Below the pieces are notes generated by a model. That model made no database searches and had not been told where the DNA came from. It was given only the letters and a program-made list of their open reading frames with translations. Positions 1-4,832 of a stretch of 8,521 nt of DNA are shown piece after piece; the first letter of the stretch is position 1, and each line of letters begins with the position of its first letter. The position numbers and the translations under genes are program-made. Origin of the DNA: Patescibacteria group bacterium (GTDB lineage: Bacteria; Patescibacteriota; Minisyncoccia; Phycocordibacterales; UBA9973); the NCBI GenBank assembly GCA_018813625.1, contig JAHJBA010000028.1:1-8521 (forward strand), in the 5' to 3' direction.

Positions 1-5
1 AACTT

Positions 6-34
6 TACTATCAAAAAGTTTACCTTTGATAGTA
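6..34. repeat. Perfect 10-bp inverted repeat (hairpin)
   Basis: TACTATCAAA (6-15) pairs perfectly with TTTGATAGTA (25-34) across a 9-base loop. It lies about 40 bases downstream of the stop of the minus-strand 87-aa gene. It is GC-poor and has no T-run after it on either strand, so it is not a convincing intrinsic terminator. It may be an operator, a 3' end stabiliser, or part of a gene cut by the window edge. The first 75 bases hold nothing else I can support. Confidence 0.5.
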
Positions 35-75
35 GCAAAACTAAATAAAAAATCAAATTCGTGATACAGGTAACC

Positions 76-339
76 TTAGATTTTTAAATGGATAAATATT
101 CTATGCCAGGTATCCCTATCACTATGGTCACTATGATAAACATCACATTTTTGACCATCAAGCATAACATCAGTTAAAACTGGATCTCCGTAACTTGTAC
201 CAGAATGGGGTGCCCTTTTTTCTACCACCACATCATTAAAAAAACGGAGTTTATCTTTCAGGCCGGCTTTTTCTATCTCTTTCACCCAAAAACCTGCCCC
301 CCTCCAGTTTTCCTTGTTTTTTTCCTTAAATTTTTCCAT
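76..339 (-). CDS. Small His/Asp-rich hypothetical protein (87 aa)
   Basis: I do not recognise this protein. The N-terminal 30 residues are highly charged and Lys-rich. The centre (31-62) reads as mixed alpha/beta, with KRAPHSGTSYGDP at 41-53. Residues 67-79 (DVYHSDHSDRDTW plus H79) pack His and Asp in a metal-binding-like or phosphoesterase-like cluster; that reading is inference only. There is no signal peptide or membrane segment. The ATG at 339 is chosen because a promoter (GTGACA, 18 bp, extended -10 TGGTAGAAT) ends 6 bases upstream. The mRNA would be leaderless and no Shine-Dalgarno is present. The same frame stays open for 25 codons past the TAA to the window edge, so a nonsense-shortened longer gene is possible but unproven. 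Confidence 0.7.
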   Translation of the reverse strand: MEKFKEKNKENWRGAGFWVKEIEKAGLKDKLRFFNDVVVEKRAPHSGTSYGDPVLTDVMLDGQKCDVYHSDHSDRDTWHRIFIHLKI

Positions 340-345
340 GGGTAA

Positions 346-375
346 ATTCTACCATTTTTTATTCCAATCTGTCAC
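346..375 (-). promoter_or_regulatory. Promoter of the 87-aa gene, predicted leaderless start
   Basis: On the minus strand the -35 is GTGACA (375-370), the spacer is 18 bp and the -10 is TAGAAT (351-346), preceded by TG plus one base (extended -10). The ATG begins 7 bases after the -10 box, where transcription would normally start. The only space for a ribosome binding site, TTACCC, is not one. Confidence 0.55.
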
Positions 376-391
376 CTAGTAGGATAAAAAT

Positions 392-422
392 AAAAAGAAG
401 CAACATCTTGTTGCCTCTTTTT
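392..422. terminator. Bidirectional-looking intrinsic terminator after the 42-aa gene
   Basis: The core stem GCAACA (400-405) / TGTTGC (409-414) with loop TCT extends outward by A-rich/T-rich pairing of 392-398 with 416-422, with one A-C mismatch. A T-run follows on the plus strand, and TTTTTATTTTT follows on the minus strand. Its position just past the minus-strand stop at 429 makes it the terminator of the 42-aa gene. It would also insulate the 87-aa gene downstream. Confidence 0.8.
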
Positions 423-428
423 TGTTTT

Positions 429-557
429 TTATTGACAAGCAAAAATTACAAATGAAATTATTACTGCCAAACATAAAATAACTGTAATAGTTATCTTGAA
501 TTTAAAAGTCCCAAATTCAAGATAATTATACGGGAATTTTAATTTTTCTTCTTCCAT
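429..557 (-). CDS. Single-span small membrane protein (42 aa)
   Basis: This is an unrecognised small protein. A charged N-terminus (MEEEKLKFPYNYLEF) leads into one strong hydrophobic stretch, roughly residues 21-41 (ITITVILCLAVIISFVIF), ending ACQ. A single C-terminal transmembrane helix with the charged N-terminus in the cytoplasm is likely. An in-frame ATG at 617 would give 62 aa, but that codon sits inside the -35 box of the gene's own predicted promoter and upstream of the predicted start site near 582, so the ATG at 557 is preferred. The AT-rich leader shows no Shine-Dalgarno. The gene has its own promoter and terminator, which argues it is real despite its size. It is divergent from the 132-aa gene and shares a promoter palindrome with it. 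Small single-span proteins can be toxins, regulators or membrane-complex subunits; nothing here decides. Confidence 0.55.
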   Translation of the reverse strand: MEEEKLKFPYNYLEFGTFKFKITITVILCLAVIISFVIFACQ

Positions 558-588
558 AATTGAAAATTTAAAGATTATATCTAAGTAC

Positions 589-617
589 AATATATAATAT
601 ATACGTTGACTTGTCAA
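589..617 (-). promoter_or_regulatory. Divergent promoter for the 42-aa gene
   Basis: On the minus strand a consensus -35 TTGACA (617-612), a 17-bp spacer and -10 TATATT (594-589) predict a start near 582 and a 25-base leader. The -35 box is one arm of the palindrome at 605-618, whose other arm is the -35 of the plus-strand promoter. Confidence 0.55.
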
Positions 618-618
618 C
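605..618. promoter_or_regulatory. Palindromic operator-like site over both -35 boxes
   Basis: GTTGAC-TT-GTCAAC is a perfect inverted repeat with 6-bp arms. It contains the -35 boxes of two divergent promoters. The same core, TTGACTTGTCAA, recurs at 4763-4774 in front of another gene. It may bind a dimeric regulator, or may simply be two back-to-back -35 hexamers. Confidence 0.5.
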
Positions 619-634
619 TAATTTATGCTATTCT
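606..634 (+). promoter_or_regulatory. Promoter of the 132-aa gene
   Basis: TTGACT (606-611), a 17-bp spacer and TATTCT (629-634) predict a start at about A641 and a 30-base A-rich leader without Shine-Dalgarno. The architecture matches the promoter at 4763-4791. Confidence 0.7.
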
Positions 635-670
635 TGAAACAGAATTGTTAAACCCTAAAAACCAAAAATT

Positions 671-1069
671 ATGGAAAAGTCAGCCTTGGAAATTCAACGT
701 CAAATTATTTTCAATAAAACAAGTCCCTACGAGGAACTTTCGGGATATATTGAAAATGCGAAAAATTTGATCGATTATGCCAAAAGAAAAAAATTCGATC
801 CATACAACAAAGAAGAAGACCTGATATGGATCGAGGACTTTAAGTTCACTCGCCAAAGAATTGATTGGCTAGTGTGCTTTATGGAACGCCAGAGAAAGGA
901 TTCGGTGGATTTGTTTTTGAAGGAAAAAGAATCACTCAAAAAAGACCAGAGGGCTAAGTTTGCCAAAAGAAACATGGTCCTAAAAACCCAGATCACCCAA
1001 ACACACCTACTCATTAACAAAATGATGGAAGTGGAAAGCAAGATAGATCCTGCTGACGAAGTACACTAA
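671..1069 (+). CDS. Hypothetical helical cytoplasmic protein (132 aa)
   Basis: I do not recognise this protein. It has no signal peptide or membrane segment and is rich in Lys, Glu, Gln and Arg. The composition predicts long helices, with a likely coiled-coil or helical hairpin over residues 60-125 (the stretch around MERQRKDSVDLFLKEKESLK at 71-90 is strongly amphipathic). Trp occurs at 53 and 66. The ATG at 671 is the first possible start after the predicted transcription start near 641. The leader has no Shine-Dalgarno but resembles the one before the gene at 4833, so the two may be co-regulated or start translation in the same way. It is followed at once by a strong terminator shared with the convergent transporter gene. 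Function is unknown. Confidence 0.75.
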   Translation: MEKSALEIQRQIIFNKTSPYEELSGYIENAKNLIDYAKRKKFDPYNKEEDLIWIEDFKFTRQRIDWLVCFMERQRKDSVDLFLKEKESLKKDQRAKFAKRNMVLKTQITQTHLLINKMMEVESKIDPADEVH

Positions 1070-1075
1070 ACAAAG

Positions 1076-1103
1076 AAAAGCCAAATATCAAAATTTGGCT
1101 TTT
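1076..1103. terminator. Bidirectional intrinsic terminator between convergent genes
   Basis: AAAAGCCAAAT (1076-1086) pairs perfectly with ATTTGGCTTTT (1093-1103) across a 6-base loop. T-rich sequence follows on the plus strand, and TTTTCTTTG follows on the minus strand. It ends the plus-strand 132-aa gene and the minus-strand transporter operon. The transporter's TAA (1105-1103) touches the base of the stem. Confidence 0.85.
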
Positions 1104-2038
1104 TATTTTACTATTTTGTGTATGATTTTTGAAAAAGGCTTAATTGCAATAAGAAACACTATTGCAATAATGATGTTAAAAATTAAATGAGAAACAGCTA
1201 CCTGTCCCACCAACCCCACACTTATATGGCTTATAAAATTTGAAAAAATACCAACAAAGGGTAAGAAAATAATAACTCCTAATAAATTAAACATAAAATG
1301 AGTCACCGCGACACGCTTTCCTTGTTTACCCGTAACAATAGAGGCCAAAAGGGCTGTTGTAGTAGTCCCTATGTTTGTTCCTAAAATAATACCAAAGGCT
1401 TGGGTAAATGTTAAAAATCCTCCCCCAACAAAAATAACCACTAGGCTAGTGGCAATAGAACTTGATTGTAAAATGGTAGAAATAATTATACCAATGCCAA
1501 TAGCAAAAAATATGTTCGATGTTTTGCCAATAAGTGACAATAGAACACTACTATCTTGAAAAGTTCCAGCTAAAACAGAAATTATAAACAAACAAGAAAA
1601 AATAAGTCCGAAATAAAATATTGGTTTGCCTAAATGCTGAAATTTATTATACCTATGTTTAATATTCATTAATATAAAACCAAAAACCAGAATATATGGC
1701 GCAATATTAAGAACCTTAAACGCCACTAATTGGGTCGTAAGAGTTGTTCCAATGTTTGACCCAATAATGATTCCTATACTATTAACAAAAGGTAGAATTC
1801 CAGCGTCCACAAGAGAGACGAGCAAAACAGTTATGGCCGTACTAGACTGAACAATAGATGTTAATCCCGCGCCAACTAAAGCGCCTTTAATTGGAGTATT
1901 GGTAAACTTTTCAAGTAAATTTTTAAATTTATCTCCCAGTAAATGTTGAACTTGATTGCCAAACTTTTTAACAGCAAAAAGAAAAACAAAAATAACAGCG
2001 ACCAGAGAAACAAAAATGCTTAAAAATTGTTGTTCCAT
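1103..2038 (-). CDS. Na+/phosphate cotransporter family protein (NptA/YjbB-like, no PhoU domain)
   Basis: An integral membrane protein of the Na/Pi-cotransporter family (NptA/YjbB, SLC34-like), expected to move phosphate with sodium across the cytoplasmic membrane. Two inverted repeats each carry the family signature. Repeat one has QSST (64-67) and GSNIGTT (93-99); repeat two has QSSS (191-194) and GTNIGTT (220-226). Conserved HFMFNLLG (247-254) and HLIFN (284-288) follow. About eight hydrophobic segments are visible. At 311 aa it holds only the membrane core; many bacterial members run to about 550 aa with a C-terminal PhoU-like domain, absent here. The ATG at 2038, 4 bases after the preceding gene's stop, is preferred. 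A TTG at 2059 would add 7 residues and overlap that gene. No clear Shine-Dalgarno serves either, so coupled re-initiation is likely. It is the last gene of a probable three-gene operon. Substrate is inferred from the family. Confidence 0.88.
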   Translation of the reverse strand: MEQQFLSIFVSLVAVIFVFLFAVKKFGNQVQHLLGDKFKNLLEKFTNTPIKGALVGAGLTSIVQSSTAITVLLVSLVDAGILPFVNSIGIIIGSNIGTTLTTQLVAFKVLNIAPYILVFGFILMNIKHRYNKFQHLGKPIFYFGLIFSCLFIISVLAGTFQDSSVLLSLIGKTSNIFFAIGIGIIISTILQSSSIATSLVVIFVGGGFLTFTQAFGIILGTNIGTTTTALLASIVTGKQGKRVAVTHFMFNLLGVIIFLPFVGIFSNFISHISVGLVGQVAVSHLIFNIIIAIVFLIAIKPFSKIIHKIVK

Positions 2039-2042
2039 ATTT

Positions 2043-2507
2043 CTATAATCTAGGGTCAATAAGATTTACTATTATCAATACAAACCCAGCTCCTAAAAGG
2101 CAGCCAGCCATCTTGCCTATCGACGATCCAATCATTGTTCGTTCTTCAGATATTTTTTTTTCTCTTAGCCTCTCCGCCATATGTCCCTCGAAAACCCCTG
2201 CAACCCCATCAGTAATGGCATTACCTACTGCTCCACCAACAATCGCACCGGCTACCCCTGCCATTTCTGCGCCGATAACTGCCAAAATAGCTAAAATTCC
2301 ATTATCAATCAAGCCAAATACAATATCTGGCCACACATTTTTTATTAAAATATTAAAAAGAAATAAAGAAATAATACACAGAGACCCTAATGCAAGCATC
2401 ACCCAGCCAATAAGTTTTGCATCGTAAATAAAAAGAGCGCTAACCGAAAATACAACGACGCTAAGAGTACCAACTTTGATTATTGCCGAAATTAATTTTT
2501 TACTCAT
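2043..2507 (-). CDS. Glycine-rich multi-span membrane protein (154 aa)
   Basis: An unrecognised membrane protein. Hydrophobic segments lie at about 8-28, 32-54, 62-99 (probably two helices) and 127-149. The third region is rich in small-residue spacings (GVAGAIVGGAVGNAITDGVAG, split around 84-104), typical of tightly packed glycine-zipper helices. It is followed by FEGHMAERLREKK at 106-118, a charged cytoplasmic-type loop. The NAITDG...E pattern faintly recalls the VIT1/CCC1 metal transporters, but I would not assign that family. Start ATG is at 2507 and no Shine-Dalgarno is visible. It ends with TAG 4 bases before the transporter ATG, implying co-translation, so a role alongside the phosphate transporter is plausible but inferred. 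Confidence 0.7.
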   Translation of the reverse strand: MSKKLISAIIKVGTLSVVVFSVSALFIYDAKLIGWVMLALGSLCIISLFLFNILIKNVWPDIVFGLIDNGILAILAVIGAEMAGVAGAIVGGAVGNAITDGVAGVFEGHMAERLREKKISEERTMIGSSIGKMAGCLLGAGFVLIIVNLIDPRL

Positions 2508-2520
2508 ATATTTTTATATT

Positions 2521-2541
2521 AACATATTATGGTAATATGTT
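2521..2541. repeat. Perfect 9-bp inverted repeat between FAD enzyme and membrane protein genes
   Basis: AACATATTA (2521-2529) and TAATATGTT (2533-2541) are separated by TGG. It fills the 60-base gap upstream of the 154-aa gene. No T-run follows on the minus strand, so an operator or an mRNA-processing/stability hairpin is more likely than a terminator. A weak minus-strand promoter (TTAGAA, 17 bp, TTAATA) could overlap it. Confidence 0.5.
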
Positions 2542-2567
2542 CTAAGGTAGAATAAAACAGAATATTT

Positions 2568-3884
2568 CTAATAATCTACCCCCCTTGTTGTTTTACACGT
2601 CTTCGTATAAAGATCCCTAAAAATGTTATCTGGATCAGTTTTTTGCTTAACCTTATCATAATTTCTTTTATTCCATATTTTCCAAAAATCTGACTCTGAA
2701 TAATAATTTCCAGAAATCAAAGTTTTAATTCCGCCTATTTCCATAAGCTCTTTTTCTAACATTTTATAAAAACTTTCCTTATGATCATTCTTCATCCCAT
2801 AAATGGCAATATCTAAAAATAGTTCGTCTTTAGTTTTATCAAAAAATTCGTCAGTCAGCCATTCATATTTTTTCCTGATTTTATAAGGAACGCACCATAG
2901 TGGAAAAAAATTGATTTCTTTTTTATACCATTGAAAAAATTCCGTAGCCCTGGAAAATGGAATAAATGTATCTAAAGTAATTGGAATCATCCTTTCTGGA
3001 ATAAATCTACGAAATATTTTTACAAGCTTAAGTAATTCTGTAGAACCAATGAATCTTCCCAAAATAAGTCTGCCTAAAAAAGACTTTGGAGTAGGATTGG
3101 TTACTCCTTTGTCATACCTAAAAAAATAATCGATGGTTTTAAGATAATCTTCCTTCCTGCGCTTCGAATCCTTATAGTAAATTCTCATCCAGTTGTAATT
3201 GTGAGTATAGGGTGCTTCGTTAACAAAATTTCCAATACTTAAAACATATTCTGATGGAGAGTGAATTATCCCATCCATAAAATCAACGTCCTTTCTTTCA
3301 TAATGTTCCCAGATTGCTGTTTTGTATTCTTCAAGGGTTTCAAATTTTTGATAGATTACTTTTACAAAAGGCTTAGCCTCTATTAGCCTAAATTTAATCT
3401 TAGAAATAATACCAACGGTTCCGAACGTTCCGTGGGCCATTTCAAATATCAAACTATTTTCATTATCAGGTGTGCAAATAAGTAAATCCCCTTTTGCCGT
3501 TATAATTTCATATTCCAGACAGTTATCATGAAAACCTCCATACATGTAAGACATTGATTCTATTGAACAACCTGAAATTGCGCCACCAATTGTAATGGTT
3601 TTCAACTCTGGAACAACAATGGGGACAAGATTATATTTGGTGGTAGCTTTTACTAGGTCCACAAAGGTAACACCTGGTTCTGCAATGCAAATTTTACTTT
3701 CCACGTCTATTTTAATAATATCGTCCAAGTCACTCACATCAATCTTTTCATCAAAAAATCTCTGATCCTTCATCTTTGGGACTTCGTGAGAAACTGTTTT
3801 TTTTCTTAAAGATACGGGGCTCGTCCCCTTACGACTCTTTAGTTGTTGTATAATTCTATTTACTTTTTGTTCATGATTTAACAT
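2568..3884 (-). CDS. FAD-linked oxidoreductase, DHCR24/DWARF1 (Delta24-sterol reductase)-like
   Basis: An FAD-dependent oxidoreductase of the vanillyl-alcohol-oxidase fold. An N-terminal FAD_binding_4-type domain spans about 25-170 and a substrate domain fills the rest. From memory it aligns along its length with eukaryotic Delta24-sterol reductase (human DHCR24, plant DWF1). Matches include VPELKTITIGGAISGCSIES (91-110; human has LPELDDLTVGG..GTGIES), the following YGGF (115-118), TPDNENSLIF (138-147) and GTFGTVGII (152-160). At the C-terminus are INFFPLWCVPYK (324-335; human IHVYPIWLCPF), FLDIAIYG (356-363) and YYSESDFWKIW (394-404). At 438 aa it lacks the N-terminal membrane anchor of the roughly 516-aa human enzyme, so it is probably soluble or peripheral. 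The family reduces isolated C=C bonds; the substrate here is unknown, as no sterol or isoprenoid gene is nearby. ATG 3884 follows AGGGAG at a short 3-base spacing. First gene of a likely operon with the membrane protein and transporter. Confidence 0.85.
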   Translation of the reverse strand: MLNHEQKVNRIIQQLKSRKGTSPVSLRKKTVSHEVPKMKDQRFFDEKIDVSDLDDIIKIDVESKICIAEPGVTFVDLVKATTKYNLVPIVVPELKTITIGGAISGCSIESMSYMYGGFHDNCLEYEIITAKGDLLICTPDNENSLIFEMAHGTFGTVGIISKIKFRLIEAKPFVKVIYQKFETLEEYKTAIWEHYERKDVDFMDGIIHSPSEYVLSIGNFVNEAPYTHNYNWMRIYYKDSKRRKEDYLKTIDYFFRYDKGVTNPTPKSFLGRLILGRFIGSTELLKLVKIFRRFIPERMIPITLDTFIPFSRATEFFQWYKKEINFFPLWCVPYKIRKKYEWLTDEFFDKTKDELFLDIAIYGMKNDHKESFYKMLEKELMEIGGIKTLISGNYYSESDFWKIWNKRNYDKVKQKTDPDNIFRDLYTKTCKTTRGVDY

Positions 3885-3915
3885 AATCTCCCTATTTAAA
3901 ATACTTAAAGTTGGT

Positions 3916-3924
3916 ATTATATCA
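3916..3924 (-). promoter_or_regulatory. Extended -10 promoter of the FAD oxidoreductase gene
   Basis: On the minus strand TGA-TATAAT is a perfect extended -10 (TATAAT at 3921-3916, TG at 3924-3923). No good -35 is seen at 16-18 bp (TAATGA/TTAATG), which is normal for extended -10 promoters. The predicted start near 3909 gives a leader of about 25 bases that includes AGGGAG. Confidence 0.6.
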
Positions 3925-3941
3925 CTAAACTTAAAAATTCA

Positions 3942-3974
3942 TTAAAATAAAAGCCTCCCCTTCCGGTTAGGCTT
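3942..3974 (-). terminator. Intrinsic terminator of the IMP cyclohydrolase-like gene
   Basis: On the minus strand AAGCCT (3974-3969) pairs with AGGCTT (3956-3951). An inner CC/GG pair closes a GGAA tetraloop, with two mismatches between the stems. TTTTATTTT follows. It ends the PurH-like transcript and separates it from the FAD oxidoreductase operon. Confidence 0.75.
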
Positions 3975-3993
3975 AATTTAAAAGTTTGAAATC

Positions 3994-4686
3994 TTAATTA
4001 ATTTCGTAAACTTTTTGAACATTTGCAAAATCAGCTTCTTTGAGTAAGTAGTTGTAGATAGCTGAATCATACCTACTTAAAACACCAAAAGTTGCTATCC
4101 ACCCATCAAATCTCATCTTCAAGTTTGTACGCCCATTATTCATTCTTAAGGACTGTAAAAATCTTTGGTAAATTTCCAAATCAGCCAAGGGTAGAGTCAT
4201 AACGCGATGCCAGTTTTTAGCTGAAGCCCTTAAGGCTGAGGGACCGCCAACATCAATATTGCCACGGGCATCTTCAATTGTAACGTCTGTTTTTTCTACC
4301 GTCTCGGCAAATGGGTAAAAATTAATCACCACTAAATCAATCGGAACGGCATTTTCTCTTTTTAAATCTGCCTGGTGGGCAATACAATGGGTTTCGGTTA
4401 AATAACCAAGAAATAATTTGTGGTGTAGGGTTTTTACCAAACCGCCCTCTGTTTCTGGCTGTCCCGTATACTGAGACACTTCCCGTAGATGAAGTTGAGA
4501 TTTTTGTGATCCCAAAATTTCAGTTATTGCTTTATGCGTGCCCCCGCTAGAATAAATCATTACGCCGGAACAGCTTTCAATAATTCCCTGAATCAAGATA
4601 TCCAAGTAATTTTTATTTGTTACTGATATCATAATGTTTTTTACGGGCACAAAATTGTCGATTTTTTTTACTGACCTAATGCTCAT
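3994..4686 (-). CDS. Stand-alone IMP cyclohydrolase domain protein (PurH N-terminal domain, MGS-like fold)
   Basis: Matches the N-terminal half of bifunctional PurH/ATIC, which closes FAICAR to IMP, the last step of purine synthesis, in the cytoplasm. Landmarks are SVTNK (21-25), SSGGT (46-50), YTGQPE (73-78), VKTLH (84-88), INFYPF (121-126), NIDVGGPSALRASAKN (143-158) and RYDSAI (205-210). Of the residues known from human ATIC, Lys66, Tyr104, Asp125 and Lys137 correspond to K85, Y124, D145 and K157. The usual Arg of GRVKTLHP is Leu (L83), the Pro is His (H89), and the His a few residues on (VH in the family) is Phe (F92). At 230 aa it lacks the AICAR formyltransferase domain of the full-length protein of about 520-530 aa. 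Terminator and next promoter follow directly, so no broken second half lies nearby. It may be a split-pathway enzyme, or a repurposed or decaying one. It has a strong Shine-Dalgarno and its own promoter. Confidence 0.88.
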   Translation of the reverse strand: MSIRSVKKIDNFVPVKNIMISVTNKNYLDILIQGIIESCSGVMIYSSGGTHKAITEILGSQKSQLHLREVSQYTGQPETEGGLVKTLHHKLFLGYLTETHCIAHQADLKRENAVPIDLVVINFYPFAETVEKTDVTIEDARGNIDVGGPSALRASAKNWHRVMTLPLADLEIYQRFLQSLRMNNGRTNLKMRFDGWIATFGVLSRYDSAIYNYLLKEADFANVQKVYEIN

Positions 4687-4690
4687 TTAA

Positions 4691-4698
4691 ACCTCCTT
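4691..4698 (-). promoter_or_regulatory. Strong Shine-Dalgarno of the IMP cyclohydrolase-like gene
   Basis: On the minus strand AAGGAGGT sits immediately before TTAA-ATG. It is the only canonical ribosome binding site in the window and fixes the start at 4686. It also shows that this genome uses Shine-Dalgarno pairing, although most neighbours lack it. Confidence 0.85.
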
Positions 4699-4732
4699 TT
4701 TCAAAGATTATTACTAAAATTGTTTCTAAAAG

Positions 4733-4761
4733 AGAATACACTAAAACCCAACCCCTTTCAA
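4733..4761 (-). promoter_or_regulatory. Promoter of the IMP cyclohydrolase-like gene
   Basis: On the minus strand TTGAAA (4761-4756), a 17-bp spacer and TATTCT (4738-4733) predict a start near 4726 and a leader of about 40 bases. Its -35 touches the end of the palindrome at 4760-4777, so anything bound there could affect both divergent promoters. Confidence 0.6.
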
Positions 4762-4777
4762 ATTGACTTGTCAATTT
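4760..4777. promoter_or_regulatory. Palindromic operator-like site over the -35 box
   Basis: AAATTGAC-TT-GTCAATTT is a perfect inverted repeat with 8-bp arms, containing the plus-strand -35 (TTGACT). Its core is identical to that of the site at 605-618. Unlike that site, the minus-strand TTGACA made by the palindrome has no -10 at proper spacing, so the symmetry is not explained by two promoters sharing it. Confidence 0.55.
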
Positions 4778-4791
4778 ATTTATGTTAATCT
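4763..4791 (+). promoter_or_regulatory. Promoter of the 195-aa gene
   Basis: TTGACT (4763-4768), a 17-bp spacer and TAATCT (4786-4791) predict a start at about A4798. The leader of about 35 bases shares its AGAAT start and an A-rich block with the leader before 671, and has no Shine-Dalgarno. Confidence 0.7.
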
Positions 4792-4832
4792 AAAAATAGA
4801 ATGTTTTATTGTTGAACCTAAAAAACTAAAAA

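Noticed and set aside
1..75. Open minus-strand frame continuing past the TAA of the 87-aa gene, and an open plus-strand frame (1-48)
   Set aside because: Both are too short to judge at a window edge; 25 open codons are not rare by chance. Kept only as a note.
558..617. N-terminal 20-residue extension of the 42-aa membrane peptide from ATG 617
   Set aside because: That ATG lies inside the -35 box of the gene's predicted promoter, upstream of the expected transcript start, and the extension is low-complexity Ile/Tyr-rich.
775..1041. Long minus-strand frame opposite the 132-aa gene, and similar frames opposite the transporter, membrane protein, peptidase and VanW genes
   Set aside because: Shadow frames with no promoter, start signal or recognisable protein pattern. 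The sense frames have strong family motifs or full transcription signals.
2039..2059. TTG start adding 7 residues to the phosphate-type transporter
   Set aside because: It overlaps the upstream gene and lacks a ribosome binding site. The ATG at 2038 sits 4 bases after the upstream stop and fits the family start better.
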